24,450 nucleotides of DNA, from NCBI GenBank assembly GCA_964589825.1, contig CAZPUS010000039.1, positions 1-24,450 of the forward strand. Direction: 5' to 3'. Every line of letters starts with the position of its first letter. The stretch's first letter is position 1. This stretch comes from CAZPUS01 sp964589825 (GTDB lineage Bacteria; Fibrobacterota; Chitinivibrionia; Chitinivibrionales; WJKA01). The notes beneath the pieces are model-generated. The model worked only from the letters and a program-made list of their open reading frames with translations, was not told where the DNA came from and made no database searches. The translations under genes were made by a program, and so were the position numbers. Below are positions 1 through 7,190 of the stretch, in pieces.

Positions 1-87
1 TCTTTTTGCAGCGTATACACGGTGTCCGATACTATTTTTGTAAGTTATATCAAATTACCAGCATGCTCCTGCAAAAAGGGATGTACC

Positions 88-672
88 ATGGCGCACGATA
101 ATGGAATCGTGATAGTATCCGGGCTGCCCAGATCGGGCACGTCGCTCATGATGCGTATGCTCGATGCCGGAGGGATGCCGGTGGTCAAAGACGATATCCG
201 TGCATCGAATACCGATAATCCGCACGGCTATTATGAATTCGAACCGGTAAAGCAGATGGGAGAGGATAGTGCCTGGCTTGATAAGGCCCGTGGAAAAGCG
301 ATAAAGGTCATATCCAAACTTTTGAGTGAACTCCCTTCGGGTTTTGAATACTATGTTCTCTTTATGCAGCGTGCGTATGATGAAGTGATCGCATCGCAGA
401 AAAAGATGCTGGCGCGACGGGGTAAAAAAGGTGCCGATGTATCGGACGAGAAGCTTGCGCAGGTATATGCACATCATGTCGATGCGACTCGTTCGATGTG
501 CAGCGGGAAAGAGAACATGCATCTTCTCGATGTCGAGTATTCATCACTTGTGCTGCAGCCCGACACGCAGATACTGCATATAGCATCGTTCTTATCTGCA
601 TTTGCCACGCTCGATCAGGAGCGCATGAAAGCGATAATCGATCCCTCACTCTACAGAAACAGACACGATTAA
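88..672 (+). CDS. Short sulfotransferase-family protein (PAPS-type P-loop)
   Basis: The 194-residue product resembles PAPS-dependent sulfotransferases, which move a sulfuryl group to a carbohydrate, lipid or protein acceptor. Seen: a 5'-phosphosulfate-binding loop GLPRSGTS at residues 12-19, an NPHGYYEFE segment at 44-52 common in bacterial members, and a 3'-phosphate-binding motif with R95 and S103 (QRAYDEVIASQ). I start at ATG 88 because AAAAAGGG lies 7 nt upstream; an earlier in-frame ATG at 22 has no such site and adds an unlikely Cys-rich leader. It is shorter than most family members, so the acceptor-binding part is reduced. It sits 50 nt before the phosphatase-like gene and close to a UDP-sulfoquinovose synthase, which suggests a sulfur-decorated glycan or lipid. 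Acceptor and activity are unproven; a non-catalytic nucleotide-binding role is possible. Confidence 0.75.
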   Translation: MAHDNGIVIVSGLPRSGTSLMMRMLDAGGMPVVKDDIRASNTDNPHGYYEFEPVKQMGEDSAWLDKARGKAIKVISKLLSELPSGFEYYVLFMQRAYDEVIASQKKMLARRGKKGADVSDEKLAQVYAHHVDATRSMCSGKENMHLLDVEYSSLVLQPDTQILHIASFLSAFATLDQERMKAIIDPSLYRNRHD

Positions 673-684
673 TCATTGTACAAT

Positions 685-712
685 ACAGTTACCTGAAGAC
701 AGTTACCTGAAG
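685..712 (+). repeat. Perfect 14-bp tandem duplication at a ribosome binding site
   Basis: The unit ACAGTTACCTGAAG occurs twice in a row, at 685-698 and 699-712. The second copy plus the next G makes the GAAGG Shine-Dalgarno at 709-713, and the first copy contains a GAAG further from the start. This is directly visible. An effect on translation of the downstream gene is inference. Confidence 0.9.
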
Positions 713-722
713 GATGTGTAAT

Positions 723-2003
723 ATGGCACGAGCAATATGGATAGGCGTGGACGGCATGCCGCACTCGTTTCTGCAGGAAGCGATAGCGCAGGGGCGCATG
801 CCGAATTTCGCACGGTTTGCATCTGATTATTATCTGGGGAGAATGAATGCGCCGCTGCCCGATAATTCGGCGGTTTCATGGAGCTCGATTATCACCGGCA
901 CCACGCCGGGTGAGCACGGCATTTTCGGATTTACCGATTTGATACCCAATACCTATACGCTGCGTTTCCCCAATTTCAGCAACCTTCGGCGTCCGCCGTT
1001 CTGGAATACACCGCAGCAACGCTCGATCGTAATAAATGTACCGTTTACCTATCCCGCTGCAGCGCTCGAGGGGAAGCTGGTGTCCGGCTTTGTATCTCCC
1101 GATCTGCAGAAAGCGGCCTGGCCGTCCGATTTTTACGAATGGCTCAGAGAAAAAGAGTACCGCATCGATGTGGACAACAAGAAAGCCTATAAGTCGCGGG
1201 AATTATTTTTAAAAGATCTTTTTTCGGTACATGAGAAACGGGTAGAGACATACCGTACGCTCTTTCAGCGTGAGCAGTGGGACAACTTCATGATCGTGTT
1301 TACGGGAAGCGATCGTCTTGGTCATTTCATGTGGGATATATATGAACAGAAGCAGGAGCCGTACTACTCCCGGTTTATGGAGTATTTCGGTGAAATAGAT
1401 GCGCAGCTTGGCTGGATCTTGGAGCGCGTTGAAAAAGATGATGTTGTGATCTCGATGTCCGATCACGGCATGGAGCGGATACACAGGGAAGTGTTTCTCA
1501 ACACTGCGCTCGAACAGGCCGGGTATCTCTCCCTGGAAGAGGGGAAGCCGAAGAAGTACACCTCCATTACTGCAAACACAAAGGCGTTTGTACTCGAGCC
1601 CTCGCGCGTCTATCTGAATATGGAGGGGAGATATCCTGCGGGATCGGTACGGGATCAGGACCGGGAGATGCTTCTGCAGGAGCTTACAGCGCTTTTTAAA
1701 TCGCTCACGTATGACGGACGGCCTGTTGTGCGTGATGCATATACCAAAGAGCAGCTTTACCACGGAGACTGTTACGACGACGCACCGGATATCGTACTGG
1801 TGCAGGAGCCCGGTTTCAGTCTGCGGGGGTCGCTTGGTAAGCAGGAGCTGACCGCTGAGCCGGGAATGCTGACCGGTATGCACAAAGGATCCGATTCTTA
1901 TGTTGCGGTTAATCGTGACTTCGACACGGTCGATTCGATACTCGGAGAGACGGTTGTTACCGAAAAACTCGTACCGCTGGTGGAATCACTTCGCAACAGG
2001 TAA
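723..2003 (+). CDS. Alkaline phosphatase superfamily phosphodiesterase/phosphohydrolase
   Basis: This 426-residue protein has the landmarks of the type I phosphodiesterase/nucleotide pyrophosphatase branch of the alkaline phosphatase superfamily, a two-metal hydrolase fold. Seen: GVDGMP with metal ligand D10, VSWSSIITG with likely nucleophile S54, TPGEHGIFGF, SDRLGHF with D197 and H201, MSDHGM with D247 and H248, and a late H387 in GMHKGSD. All expected metal-ligand positions seem present, so it is probably active. There is no signal peptide, so it likely acts in the cytoplasm. I start at ATG 723, 9 nt after GAAGG; ATG 714 is too close to that site. It lies between the sulfotransferase-like gene and the sulfoquinovose synthase, so a sugar-nucleotide, lipid-linked or sulfate-ester substrate is plausible but unproven. 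Confidence 0.8.
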   Translation: MARAIWIGVDGMPHSFLQEAIAQGRMPNFARFASDYYLGRMNAPLPDNSAVSWSSIITGTTPGEHGIFGFTDLIPNTYTLRFPNFSNLRRPPFWNTPQQRSIVINVPFTYPAAALEGKLVSGFVSPDLQKAAWPSDFYEWLREKEYRIDVDNKKAYKSRELFLKDLFSVHEKRVETYRTLFQREQWDNFMIVFTGSDRLGHFMWDIYEQKQEPYYSRFMEYFGEIDAQLGWILERVEKDDVVISMSDHGMERIHREVFLNTALEQAGYLSLEEGKPKKYTSITANTKAFVLEPSRVYLNMEGRYPAGSVRDQDREMLLQELTALFKSLTYDGRPVVRDAYTKEQLYHGDCYDDAPDIVLVQEPGFSLRGSLGKQELTAEPGMLTGMHKGSDSYVAVNRDFDTVDSILGETVVTEKLVPLVESLRNR

Positions 2004-2213
2004 CGCAAACGCATCCGCGCAGCGTGATAGCGCATAAAAACCGGCTGCCATCCGCACTACTCTGATATCATCAAAAATCATGAGACAACCAACAAGGTTA
2101 CCCCATGGTTTTCGAGAACACAATAGCAGCACGGCTCACCGCAGCTTTCATCGAAACAACCGTTCGATTCAGGCAGAAATAACAGTTTTTTTTCTAAACC
2201 AGGAGGAACACTC
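2004..2213 (+). other. Intergenic leader before the sulfoquinovose synthase operon
   Basis: No gene is seen in these 210 bases. The region holds a 6-bp stem-loop (ATCGAA 2150-2155 with TTCGAT 2163-2168), a run of eight T at 2186-2193 and a strong ribosome binding site at 2201-2208. The hairpin is 17 nt from the T run, so it is not a standard intrinsic terminator. It may be a leader structure or a chance palindrome. Confidence 0.35.
2201..2208 (+). promoter_or_regulatory. Strong Shine-Dalgarno that decides a GTG start
   Basis: AGGAGGAA lies 5 nt before GTG 2214. This supports translation of the whole Cys-rich extension rather than a start at ATG 2454. Confidence 0.85.
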
Positions 2214-3740
2214 GTGGAATGTAAGAATGCACAGCGAACATGCTGGAATTGTCCGGCGGCTATTTTCAGGGGGAATGTCGACTTCCGTGCATGCGGACAG
2301 TCTCAGGAAGAGATAAAGGCGAAACTCGGTGACGAGGGGCAGATCATGATCGAATGCGCCCGCAGGCCCGAACTCGGCTATTTCGAGCCCTCGATTACAT
2401 TCGAGCAGTGTACCCAGTGGGAAAAAGGGCCTTACGGGTATCAGCTCAAACAGATGAAGGTGATGATACTCGGTATAGACGGCTACCTCGGCTGGACGCT
2501 TGCGCTCAAGCTGGCAAAACTCGGATTCCAGATCAGCGGGGTCGATAATTATACGCGTCGTGATATCGCGATGGAGAAGGGCGCGCATTCCATTGTACCC
2601 ATCGAACGTATGACCGAACGCCTGCGTGCGGCAAACGATGTGCTTGGGCTTAATATTTATTATCGTAAGATGGATATCCGCAATCGTGATTTGCTCAGAG
2701 CCTTCATCGCAGAAGTAAAGCCAGAAGCGATTGTGCATTATGCGGAGATACCGTCCGCCCCCTATTCCATGGTCGACATGGAGCATGCCATCAATGTGCA
2801 GGACAACAATACACTCGGAACACTCGGACTTTTGTGGATCATGAAGGATATCGTTCCCGAGAGTTCGCTTATCAAACTCGGTACCATGGGTGAATACGGC
2901 GCGCCTCTTACCGGACGCCCGCTGTTCGAAGGGATGTTTCCGGGAGATGCAATGCTGAAATGGAAAGGCCGGGAGTGGAGTCTCGGTGGTGAGATTACCC
3001 CGAGGGATCCGGTCAGTTTTTATCATGTCAGCAAGGTGCAGGATACGTACAATGTATACGAGGCATGCAAATACTGGTGGCTTCGTTCCTACGATATCAT
3101 GCAGGGAGTGATCTACGGGCTTCATACCGAAGAGGTTGCATTGGATAAAAGACTGCGTACGCGTTTTGATATCGATGAATGGTCGGGAACCGTCATCAAC
3201 CGGTTCATGGCGCAGGCGATTGCGGGACTGCCGCTGACGGTGTATGGCGCCGGGGAGCAGATCAAGGGTTTTATATCGCTCGATGACGCAATGGAGTGTA
3301 TGGCGCGGCTCATATCTTCGCCACCGGAGCCGGGTCAGTACGATGTGGTCAACCAGGTATCGGGCCTTTACAAACTCAACGACATCGCCGAAACCGTCGC
3401 CAAAGTGGCCAACGAAAAGTTCGGTCTCGATGTACGCATAGAACGCATCGAGAATCCGCGTGTGGAGACCGAGATTCATCCCCTGGAGACCGTATCCCGC
3501 AAGCTGCCCAACGAGTATGGCTTCAGACCGAGCGTGTCGCTCGAAAAGGAAGTGGAACGCACCATGAAGGTACTCATGGAGCCGGATATAAAGAAACGTA
3601 TCATGGAGAAAAAACATACCATAATGCCGAGAACCACCTGGTCCGGAGAGAAAAAAGAGTCAGAGGTTATCGAGACGTACAAACCGGGTACCAGAACCTA
3701 TGGTGAATACGAAGGTGTACTCGATACCGATAACGACTGA
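2214..3740 (+). CDS. sqdB: UDP-sulfoquinovose synthase (SQD1/SqdB/Agl3-type) with Cys-rich N-terminal extension
   Basis: This 508-residue protein matches the SQD1 branch of extended short-chain dehydrogenases, which make UDP-sulfoquinovose from UDP-glucose and sulfite with bound NAD. Seen from M81: Rossmann GIDGYLGW (87-94), SAPYSM (181-186), NNTLGT (198-203), KLGTMGEYG with T224, SFYHVSKV with Y270 and K274, QGVIYG, and LTVYGAGEQIKGF. T224, Y270 and K274 correspond to the known catalytic triad. Unusually, 80 residues precede the Rossmann fold and carry six cysteines (C3, C10, C13, C27, C48, C66), including a CWNC pair. The start is GTG 2214, with AGGAGGAA 5 nt upstream; internal ATG 2454 would make only the enzyme core, but the extension is in frame with no stop. 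It leads an operon with thioredoxin and epimerase. SqdX/SQD2-type transferase is not in the window, so the end product (sulfolipid or sulfonated glycan) is open. Confidence 0.8.
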   Translation: MECKNAQRTCWNCPAAIFRGNVDFRACGQSQEEIKAKLGDEGQIMIECARRPELGYFEPSITFEQCTQWEKGPYGYQLKQMKVMILGIDGYLGWTLALKLAKLGFQISGVDNYTRRDIAMEKGAHSIVPIERMTERLRAANDVLGLNIYYRKMDIRNRDLLRAFIAEVKPEAIVHYAEIPSAPYSMVDMEHAINVQDNNTLGTLGLLWIMKDIVPESSLIKLGTMGEYGAPLTGRPLFEGMFPGDAMLKWKGREWSLGGEITPRDPVSFYHVSKVQDTYNVYEACKYWWLRSYDIMQGVIYGLHTEEVALDKRLRTRFDIDEWSGTVINRFMAQAIAGLPLTVYGAGEQIKGFISLDDAMECMARLISSPPEPGQYDVVNQVSGLYKLNDIAETVAKVANEKFGLDVRIERIENPRVETEIHPLETVSRKLPNEYGFRPSVSLEKEVERTMKVLMEPDIKKRIMEKKHTIMPRTTWSGEKKESEVIETYKPGTRTYGEYEGVLDTDND

Positions 3741-3757
3741 CCCGGAAGGAACCGCAA

Positions 3758-4177
3758 ATGGAAAAAACGTATAAACAGTTCAGGGAGCTGATTGGATCGA
3801 CCTCGCTGCCTGTTCTTGTCGAATGCTGGGCATCGTGGTGCCTGCCGTGTAAGCAGTATGACGGCATACTCAAAGAGTTTGCGCAGCAGTTCGGCGATAG
3901 CTGCGAAATCGTAAAAGTCAACGTGGATCGTAATCCGAAAATGAGTGTGGATTACCGGGTGCAGGGGTTGCCTACCTTTCTGATGCTGTATAACGGTGAA
4001 GTGAAGGATCGAAAAATCGGTTCGCAGTCACGCGATGCGCTGCGCGCCATGATCGAAGATGCGATCGCCGCACACGGCAAAGGCGGCTCCGATTCCCCGC
4101 ACAAAGATGAATCGTGCACACAGCAGGAGGAAGACCGGATTATAGAAGATCAGCTCAAAGACCTGGGATACCTGTAA
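3758..4177 (+). CDS. Thioredoxin-like protein with CLPC active site and acidic tail
   Basis: This 139-residue cytoplasmic thioredoxin-fold protein would carry out dithiol-disulfide exchange. Seen: WASWCLPCK with redox pair C28 and C31, VNVDRNP at 55-60, and the cis-proline GLPTF with P72. The usual CGPC is CLPC here, which is likely to shift redox potential and partner choice. Extra cysteines occur at C23 and C49 and in a polar, acidic C-terminal tail of about 30 residues beyond the fold. The start ATG 3758 follows CGGAAGGAA. It begins 17 nt after the sulfoquinovose synthase and ends 3 nt before the epimerase, so it is almost certainly co-transcribed. Reduction of the six-Cys extension of its neighbour, or handling of sulfite, is an inference from position. 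Confidence 0.88.
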   Translation: MEKTYKQFRELIGSTSLPVLVECWASWCLPCKQYDGILKEFAQQFGDSCEIVKVNVDRNPKMSVDYRVQGLPTFLMLYNGEVKDRKIGSQSRDALRAMIEDAIAAHGKGGSDSPHKDESCTQQEEDRIIEDQLKDLGYL

Positions 4178-4180
4178 CGC

Positions 4181-5170
4181 ATGGCACCGCAGAAATGGCT
4201 GATTACCGGCGGAGCGGGGTTTATAGGCCGCAATTGTGTGATAAAACTGTTGCGTGATACCGCGCATCGTATACGCGTGTACGATAACGAATCGGTCGGC
4301 ACACGTAAAGCACTTTACGATGCGCTTGACAAAGAAGTACAGGACGGGAGCGTATCGAGCCCGGCCGTCGAATCACGTCTCGAATTCGTACATGGTGACA
4401 TACTCAACGGGTCGATGCTGGAAACCGCGGCAGACGGCTGTTCGGTGATTGTCCATCTTGCGGCCAATACCGGCGTCCCGGTTTCAATCGAAGATCCTTT
4501 GCACGACTGCAGGACGAATGTGCAGGGAACACTGCAGGTTCTTGACACGGCGCGAAGGTGCAGTGTTGCTCATGTGGTGAGTGCCTCTTCGGGAGCGGCC
4601 GCCGGCGAATGCAGCCCTCCGGTGCACGAAGAGATCGTGCCCAGGCCGGTATCGCCCTATGGTGCCGGCAAACTCGCATCAGAGGCCTACTGCCATGTAT
4701 TTTCCTCGCTGTATGGCATCAACACCGTCTCACTTCGGTTCGGTAACGTCTATGGGCCGCACAGCGGTCATAAATCGAGCGTAGTGGCAAAGTTCATTAC
4801 CCGGGCGCTGCAGGGCTCGGAATGTGAAATATATGGTGACGGGACACAGACACGTGATTTTATCTATACCGAAGATTTGACAGATGCGATTTTCCGGGCG
4901 GCACGGTTTATGCAGGGCGGAGAAGTCTTCCAGATAGCCACGAGCAGGGAGCATACGGTGAATGAAGTGGCACACTATATACAGCAATCGCTGCATGAGC
5001 GTGGTCATTCTATGATTGTACGTCATGGAGATGCCCGAAAAGGGGACGTGTATCGCAATTTTTCGGACACCTCCAAAGCCAAACGGCTGCTGGGCTGGGA
5101 AAGTACCACCGCGCTGACGCAGGGTATCGAGCGGACGGTCGAATGGTTTCTTGCCCGGAGGAGTTTCTGA
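4181..5170 (+). CDS. NAD-dependent UDP-sugar epimerase/dehydratase (GalE-like)
   Basis: This 329-residue extended short-chain dehydrogenase acts on nucleotide sugars. Seen: the NAD-binding GGAGFIG at residues 10-16, a D35 that can bind the adenosine ribose, VHLAANTGVP (91-100), the SASSGAAAGE active-site serine region near 134-143, YGAGK with Y160 and K164, and the RFGNVYGP signature. Length fits UDP-glucose 4-epimerase and UDP-glucuronate decarboxylase relatives; the precise sugar cannot be told by eye. It follows the thioredoxin gene by 3 nt. It probably supplies a second nucleotide sugar to the pathway that uses UDP-sulfoquinovose. Confidence 0.85.
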   Translation: MAPQKWLITGGAGFIGRNCVIKLLRDTAHRIRVYDNESVGTRKALYDALDKEVQDGSVSSPAVESRLEFVHGDILNGSMLETAADGCSVIVHLAANTGVPVSIEDPLHDCRTNVQGTLQVLDTARRCSVAHVVSASSGAAAGECSPPVHEEIVPRPVSPYGAGKLASEAYCHVFSSLYGINTVSLRFGNVYGPHSGHKSSVVAKFITRALQGSECEIYGDGTQTRDFIYTEDLTDAIFRAARFMQGGEVFQIATSREHTVNEVAHYIQQSLHERGHSMIVRHGDARKGDVYRNFSDTSKAKRLLGWESTTALTQGIERTVEWFLARRSF

Positions 5171-5196
5171 TACATGCGGGCGTTAAGGAATATATC

Positions 5197-5970
5197 GTGA
5201 ATAGTATCCGGGTGACATCGTTACGCATAGTGTGTGTCGTCGTGGCCGCTGTTTTTCTGCCGGCTGACGCGGCCCGTATTGCCCACTTACCAATGAATGA
5301 GGGCTTTTACCTCACCTATATCTCTTCCTGGAACAATCGCACCGGCTACTATATTGACAACGACTATGTGCAGCCAGATACCTCGAAAGCGCAGCTTACA
5401 CTCGGTGGACTCGGGTTAGGAGTTCGGTTCGCGGTGGTCGACGAATGGTTGCGTGCCGGCTTCCGCGGCAGTTATACCAGGGGACATAACGACAGGTATC
5501 TGTATGAGAACGCACCGATATCCCAGGGCGGCGGAATGAGCCTTGAAGACATCATTATTCTGAATGAATTCAACAATGTGATGCTCACCTCCGGATTACA
5601 GCTGGTGCTGCCCAATAAAGATACGCCGCTGCATCCTTTCTGGACTATCGGCGTCGACGGCTATATGATGGATATACGCGAGAGGGGGCGTGGTGCAGAC
5701 AACAGTTCAATCGCCCGGCAGCGCGTATCGCTCGAAGGTGGTCTGCATCGGAGGAATTTAGGTGTGGCATTCCACATAGAGGCTGGGTTCGATTTTTCCC
5801 TGGCGCAGCAGTGGGGACTTGCGGTTAGCTGGCTGCATCGTTACTGGCAGCCCGTATCGTATACCTATACGGAGCAATTACCGCTGGAGGGGATTTCCTA
5901 TTACGAGTTTTTTCGTACCCATGCGCTCAGAGTAACGGTAGTGTGGCGGCGGGGATTGCCGCAGCGGTAG
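5197..5970 (+). CDS. Putative outer-membrane beta-barrel protein
   Basis: The 257-residue product has an N-terminal signal peptide (positive R5 and R10, hydrophobic 11-22, possible cleavage near A25-A26). The rest alternates polar and aromatic residues like outer-membrane strands, for example GLGVRFAVV, LRAGFRGSY, LTSGLQLVL, FWTIGVDGY and HALRVTVVW, with polar loops between. The start is GTG 5197, with TAAGGAA 6 nt upstream; the longer reading from ATG 5143 would overlap the epimerase and bury the signal peptide. It is the last gene of the sulfoquinovose operon, 26 nt after the epimerase. I do not recognise a named family. A surface or export role for the product of the upstream enzymes is a guess from position. 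Confidence 0.65.
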   Translation: MNSIRVTSLRIVCVVVAAVFLPADAARIAHLPMNEGFYLTYISSWNNRTGYYIDNDYVQPDTSKAQLTLGGLGLGVRFAVVDEWLRAGFRGSYTRGHNDRYLYENAPISQGGGMSLEDIIILNEFNNVMLTSGLQLVLPNKDTPLHPFWTIGVDGYMMDIRERGRGADNSSIARQRVSLEGGLHRRNLGVAFHIEAGFDFSLAQQWGLAVSWLHRYWQPVSYTYTEQLPLEGISYYEFFRTHALRVTVVWRRGLPQR

Positions 5971-6094
5971 CGTCTGCGAAAACTGAAACGCTATATGCGT
6001 TGAAACCAGGGGTGTTGTGTACACAAGGGCACTCTTTTTTCTTTATGGCAACAGCATTGTACTCCTGTCGGGTGCGGTCCCGGCTTCGGATGGG

Positions 6095-6121
6095 AAAAAA
6101 ACGCTCAGATGCCTCTGAGTG
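6095..6121 (-). terminator. Rho-independent terminator overlapping a stop codon
   Basis: An 8-bp stem pairs 6102-6109 with 6114-6121 (one G-T pair, loop 6110-6113) and is followed on the minus strand by seven T (A at 6095-6101). The TGA of the lipoate-ligase-like gene (6105-6107) lies inside the stem. Confidence 0.85.
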
Positions 6122-6749
6122 TTAAAAATGCACTGCAAATCGATTCGGGTGATACAATATACCCCTCTTCGTGAAGGCTGGTACAGAAATCCCGGTGCGA
6201 TCTGTGCCGGCGGTATTCGGGCTCACGCGGGGGGTGGCCGAGATAGCGCTGCATAGCCTCCTGTGCAGGATAGACGATAAGTGATGACTGGTAATAATAG
6301 TGCGCCGGGCTGCGTTGCAGGTACAGAGAGCTTCCGAGCACCTTTTTCCCGCGAATGGCGAGGTCGCTTATTCCTTTTTTTTCGAGCGTGATATTCCATT
6401 GTGCCATCGATGTGCGCATCGCGTCGTGGATACGCTCGAAAATCTGCAGTGCCCCTTCATTGCCCCGGCGGTGTCCCACTATAACGGTTACCACCATACC
6501 GGCTGCGAGTACCACGGTACCGCCGCCTCCGCGCCGGGCTACCACGGGTATGTTGTCCGTTCGGAGCGTATCCATGCACAGTTCATGCTCCTTTTTGCAC
6601 GAGGGACCGTGTACGATTTCGGTTGACGACTGCACATAGGTGTGGATGTACGGTTTTTTGCGTACCGCACCGTAGAGGAAGAGGGCGTCGTTTTTTCTGG
6701 CAGTTCCCGGGAACCGGGGCAACTGTTCACGAACACAGGAGACGTTCAT
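6105..6749 (-). CDS. Lipoate-protein ligase/octanoyltransferase family protein
   Basis: This 214-residue protein carries the core signature of the LplA/LipB/LipM biotin-lipoate protein ligase family, which attaches lipoyl or octanoyl groups to lipoyl domains of enzymes such as GcvH and 2-oxoacid dehydrogenases. Seen: ARRGGGGTVV at 71-80, the acyl-adenylate loop, and SDLAIRGKKVLGSS at 128-141 with catalytic lysine K136. It is shorter than classical LplA and lacks the C-terminal accessory domain, so it could be a small ligase or a transferase. It has seven or more cysteines, some near the termini. Upstream of ATG 6749 the Shine-Dalgarno is weak (AAAGAAAG too far away), so the exact start is less sure. 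No lipoylated partner gene is nearby. Confidence 0.8.
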   Translation of the reverse strand: MNVSCVREQLPRFPGTARKNDALFLYGAVRKKPYIHTYVQSSTEIVHGPSCKKEHELCMDTLRTDNIPVVARRGGGGTVVLAAGMVVTVIVGHRRGNEGALQIFERIHDAMRTSMAQWNITLEKKGISDLAIRGKKVLGSSLYLQRSPAHYYYQSSLIVYPAQEAMQRYLGHPPREPEYRRHRSHRDFCTSLHEEGYIVSPESICSAFLTLRGI

Positions 6750-6842
6750 CCGGGAAAAATACTTTCTTTACCATTATCGGATGGGCACCTTACGCACGTA
6801 TATGGAGCATGATCGAGGGGGGGCGTATGAAACCGAATCAAG

Positions 6843-6881
6843 AAAAAAAGGCCGGAAGAGGTTACCTCCCGGCCGTTTTTT
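6843..6881 (-). terminator. Strong terminator, probably bidirectional
   Basis: GGCCGG (6850-6855) pairs with CCGGCC (6869-6874) and GAGG (6858-6861) with CCTC (6865-6868) around a TTA loop. Seven A flank the left side (6843-6849) and six T the right (6876-6881), so it can stop transcription on either strand. It lies 39 nt after the stop codon of the YjfB-like gene on the minus strand, its most likely client. Confidence 0.88.
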
Positions 6882-6920
6882 GTTCTTTAACGGTACGCAG
6901 TCAACGATTTCAGCGAAGGA

Positions 6921-7103
6921 TCAGGCACTTGTATCGATTTTTGCACCCTTTCCTGATTCTTTCCCGAGCTCCATCTCCCAACCGACCTTTATCTGATCCT
7001 TTGCCATCTCAGTGCTTTTCTGCGCGGCATTTTTCATTACTTCATTCACCGCCTGCACCGATTGTGCAACGTTTGTTTGTGATGCTGCTGAGACGTTATT
7101 CAT
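6921..7103 (-). CDS. Small YjfB-like putative motility protein
   Basis: This 60-residue product is polar and helical: an N-terminal half rich in Ala, Asn, Gln and Val, then KDQIKVGWEMELGKESGKG and a GAKIDTSA end. Size, amphipathic start and the Ile-Asp near the end resemble the YjfB family (putative motility protein), a weak match made by eye. Support for a real gene is strong: AAAGGGGG lies 8 nt before ATG, a sigma-28 (FliA)-type promoter lies about 50-90 nt upstream, and a strong terminator follows. It is thus a single-gene transcript probably expressed with flagellar late genes. No flagellar structural gene is in the window, so the role (assembly, chemotaxis or other) is unknown. Confidence 0.7.
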   Translation of the reverse strand: MNNVSAASQTNVAQSVQAVNEVMKNAAQKSTEMAKDQIKVGWEMELGKESGKGAKIDTSA

Positions 7104-7163
7104 ACGGCAGCCCCCTTTTGCAGAATAAATGGGTAAATTTCCGAAAACATTCTCTATTTACAT

Positions 7164-7190
7164 ATATCGGCATTTCAGAACAAAGCTTTA
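7164..7190 (-). promoter_or_regulatory. Sigma-28 (FliA/SigD)-type promoter
   Basis: On the minus strand TAAA (7190-7187) is followed by exactly 15 nt and GCCGATAT (7171-7164), against a consensus of TAAA-N15-GCCGATAA. Only the last base differs. Transcription would begin near 7157, giving a leader of roughly 50 nt to ATG 7103 with AAAGGGGG in it. Confidence 0.8.

Noticed and set aside
22..87. N-terminal extension of the sulfotransferase-like protein from ATG 22
   Set aside because: No Shine-Dalgarno at 22, while ATG 88 has AAAAAGGG at good spacing and begins right before the conserved P-loop.
1209..1883. 224-codon minus-strand frame
   Set aside because: Lies inside the phosphohydrolase gene on the other strand and has no recognisable motif.
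2169..3617. 482-codon frame on the minus strand opposite the sulfoquinovose synthase
   Set aside because: Antisense shadow of a gene with a full conserved motif set; its protein shows no domain and is His/Arg-rich, as expected for such shadows.
6015..6026. TTGTGTACACAA palindrome after the barrel-like gene, with six T nearby
   Set aside because: The loop geometry is too short for a stable hairpin, and the T run is separated by GGGCACTC; not enough for a terminator call.
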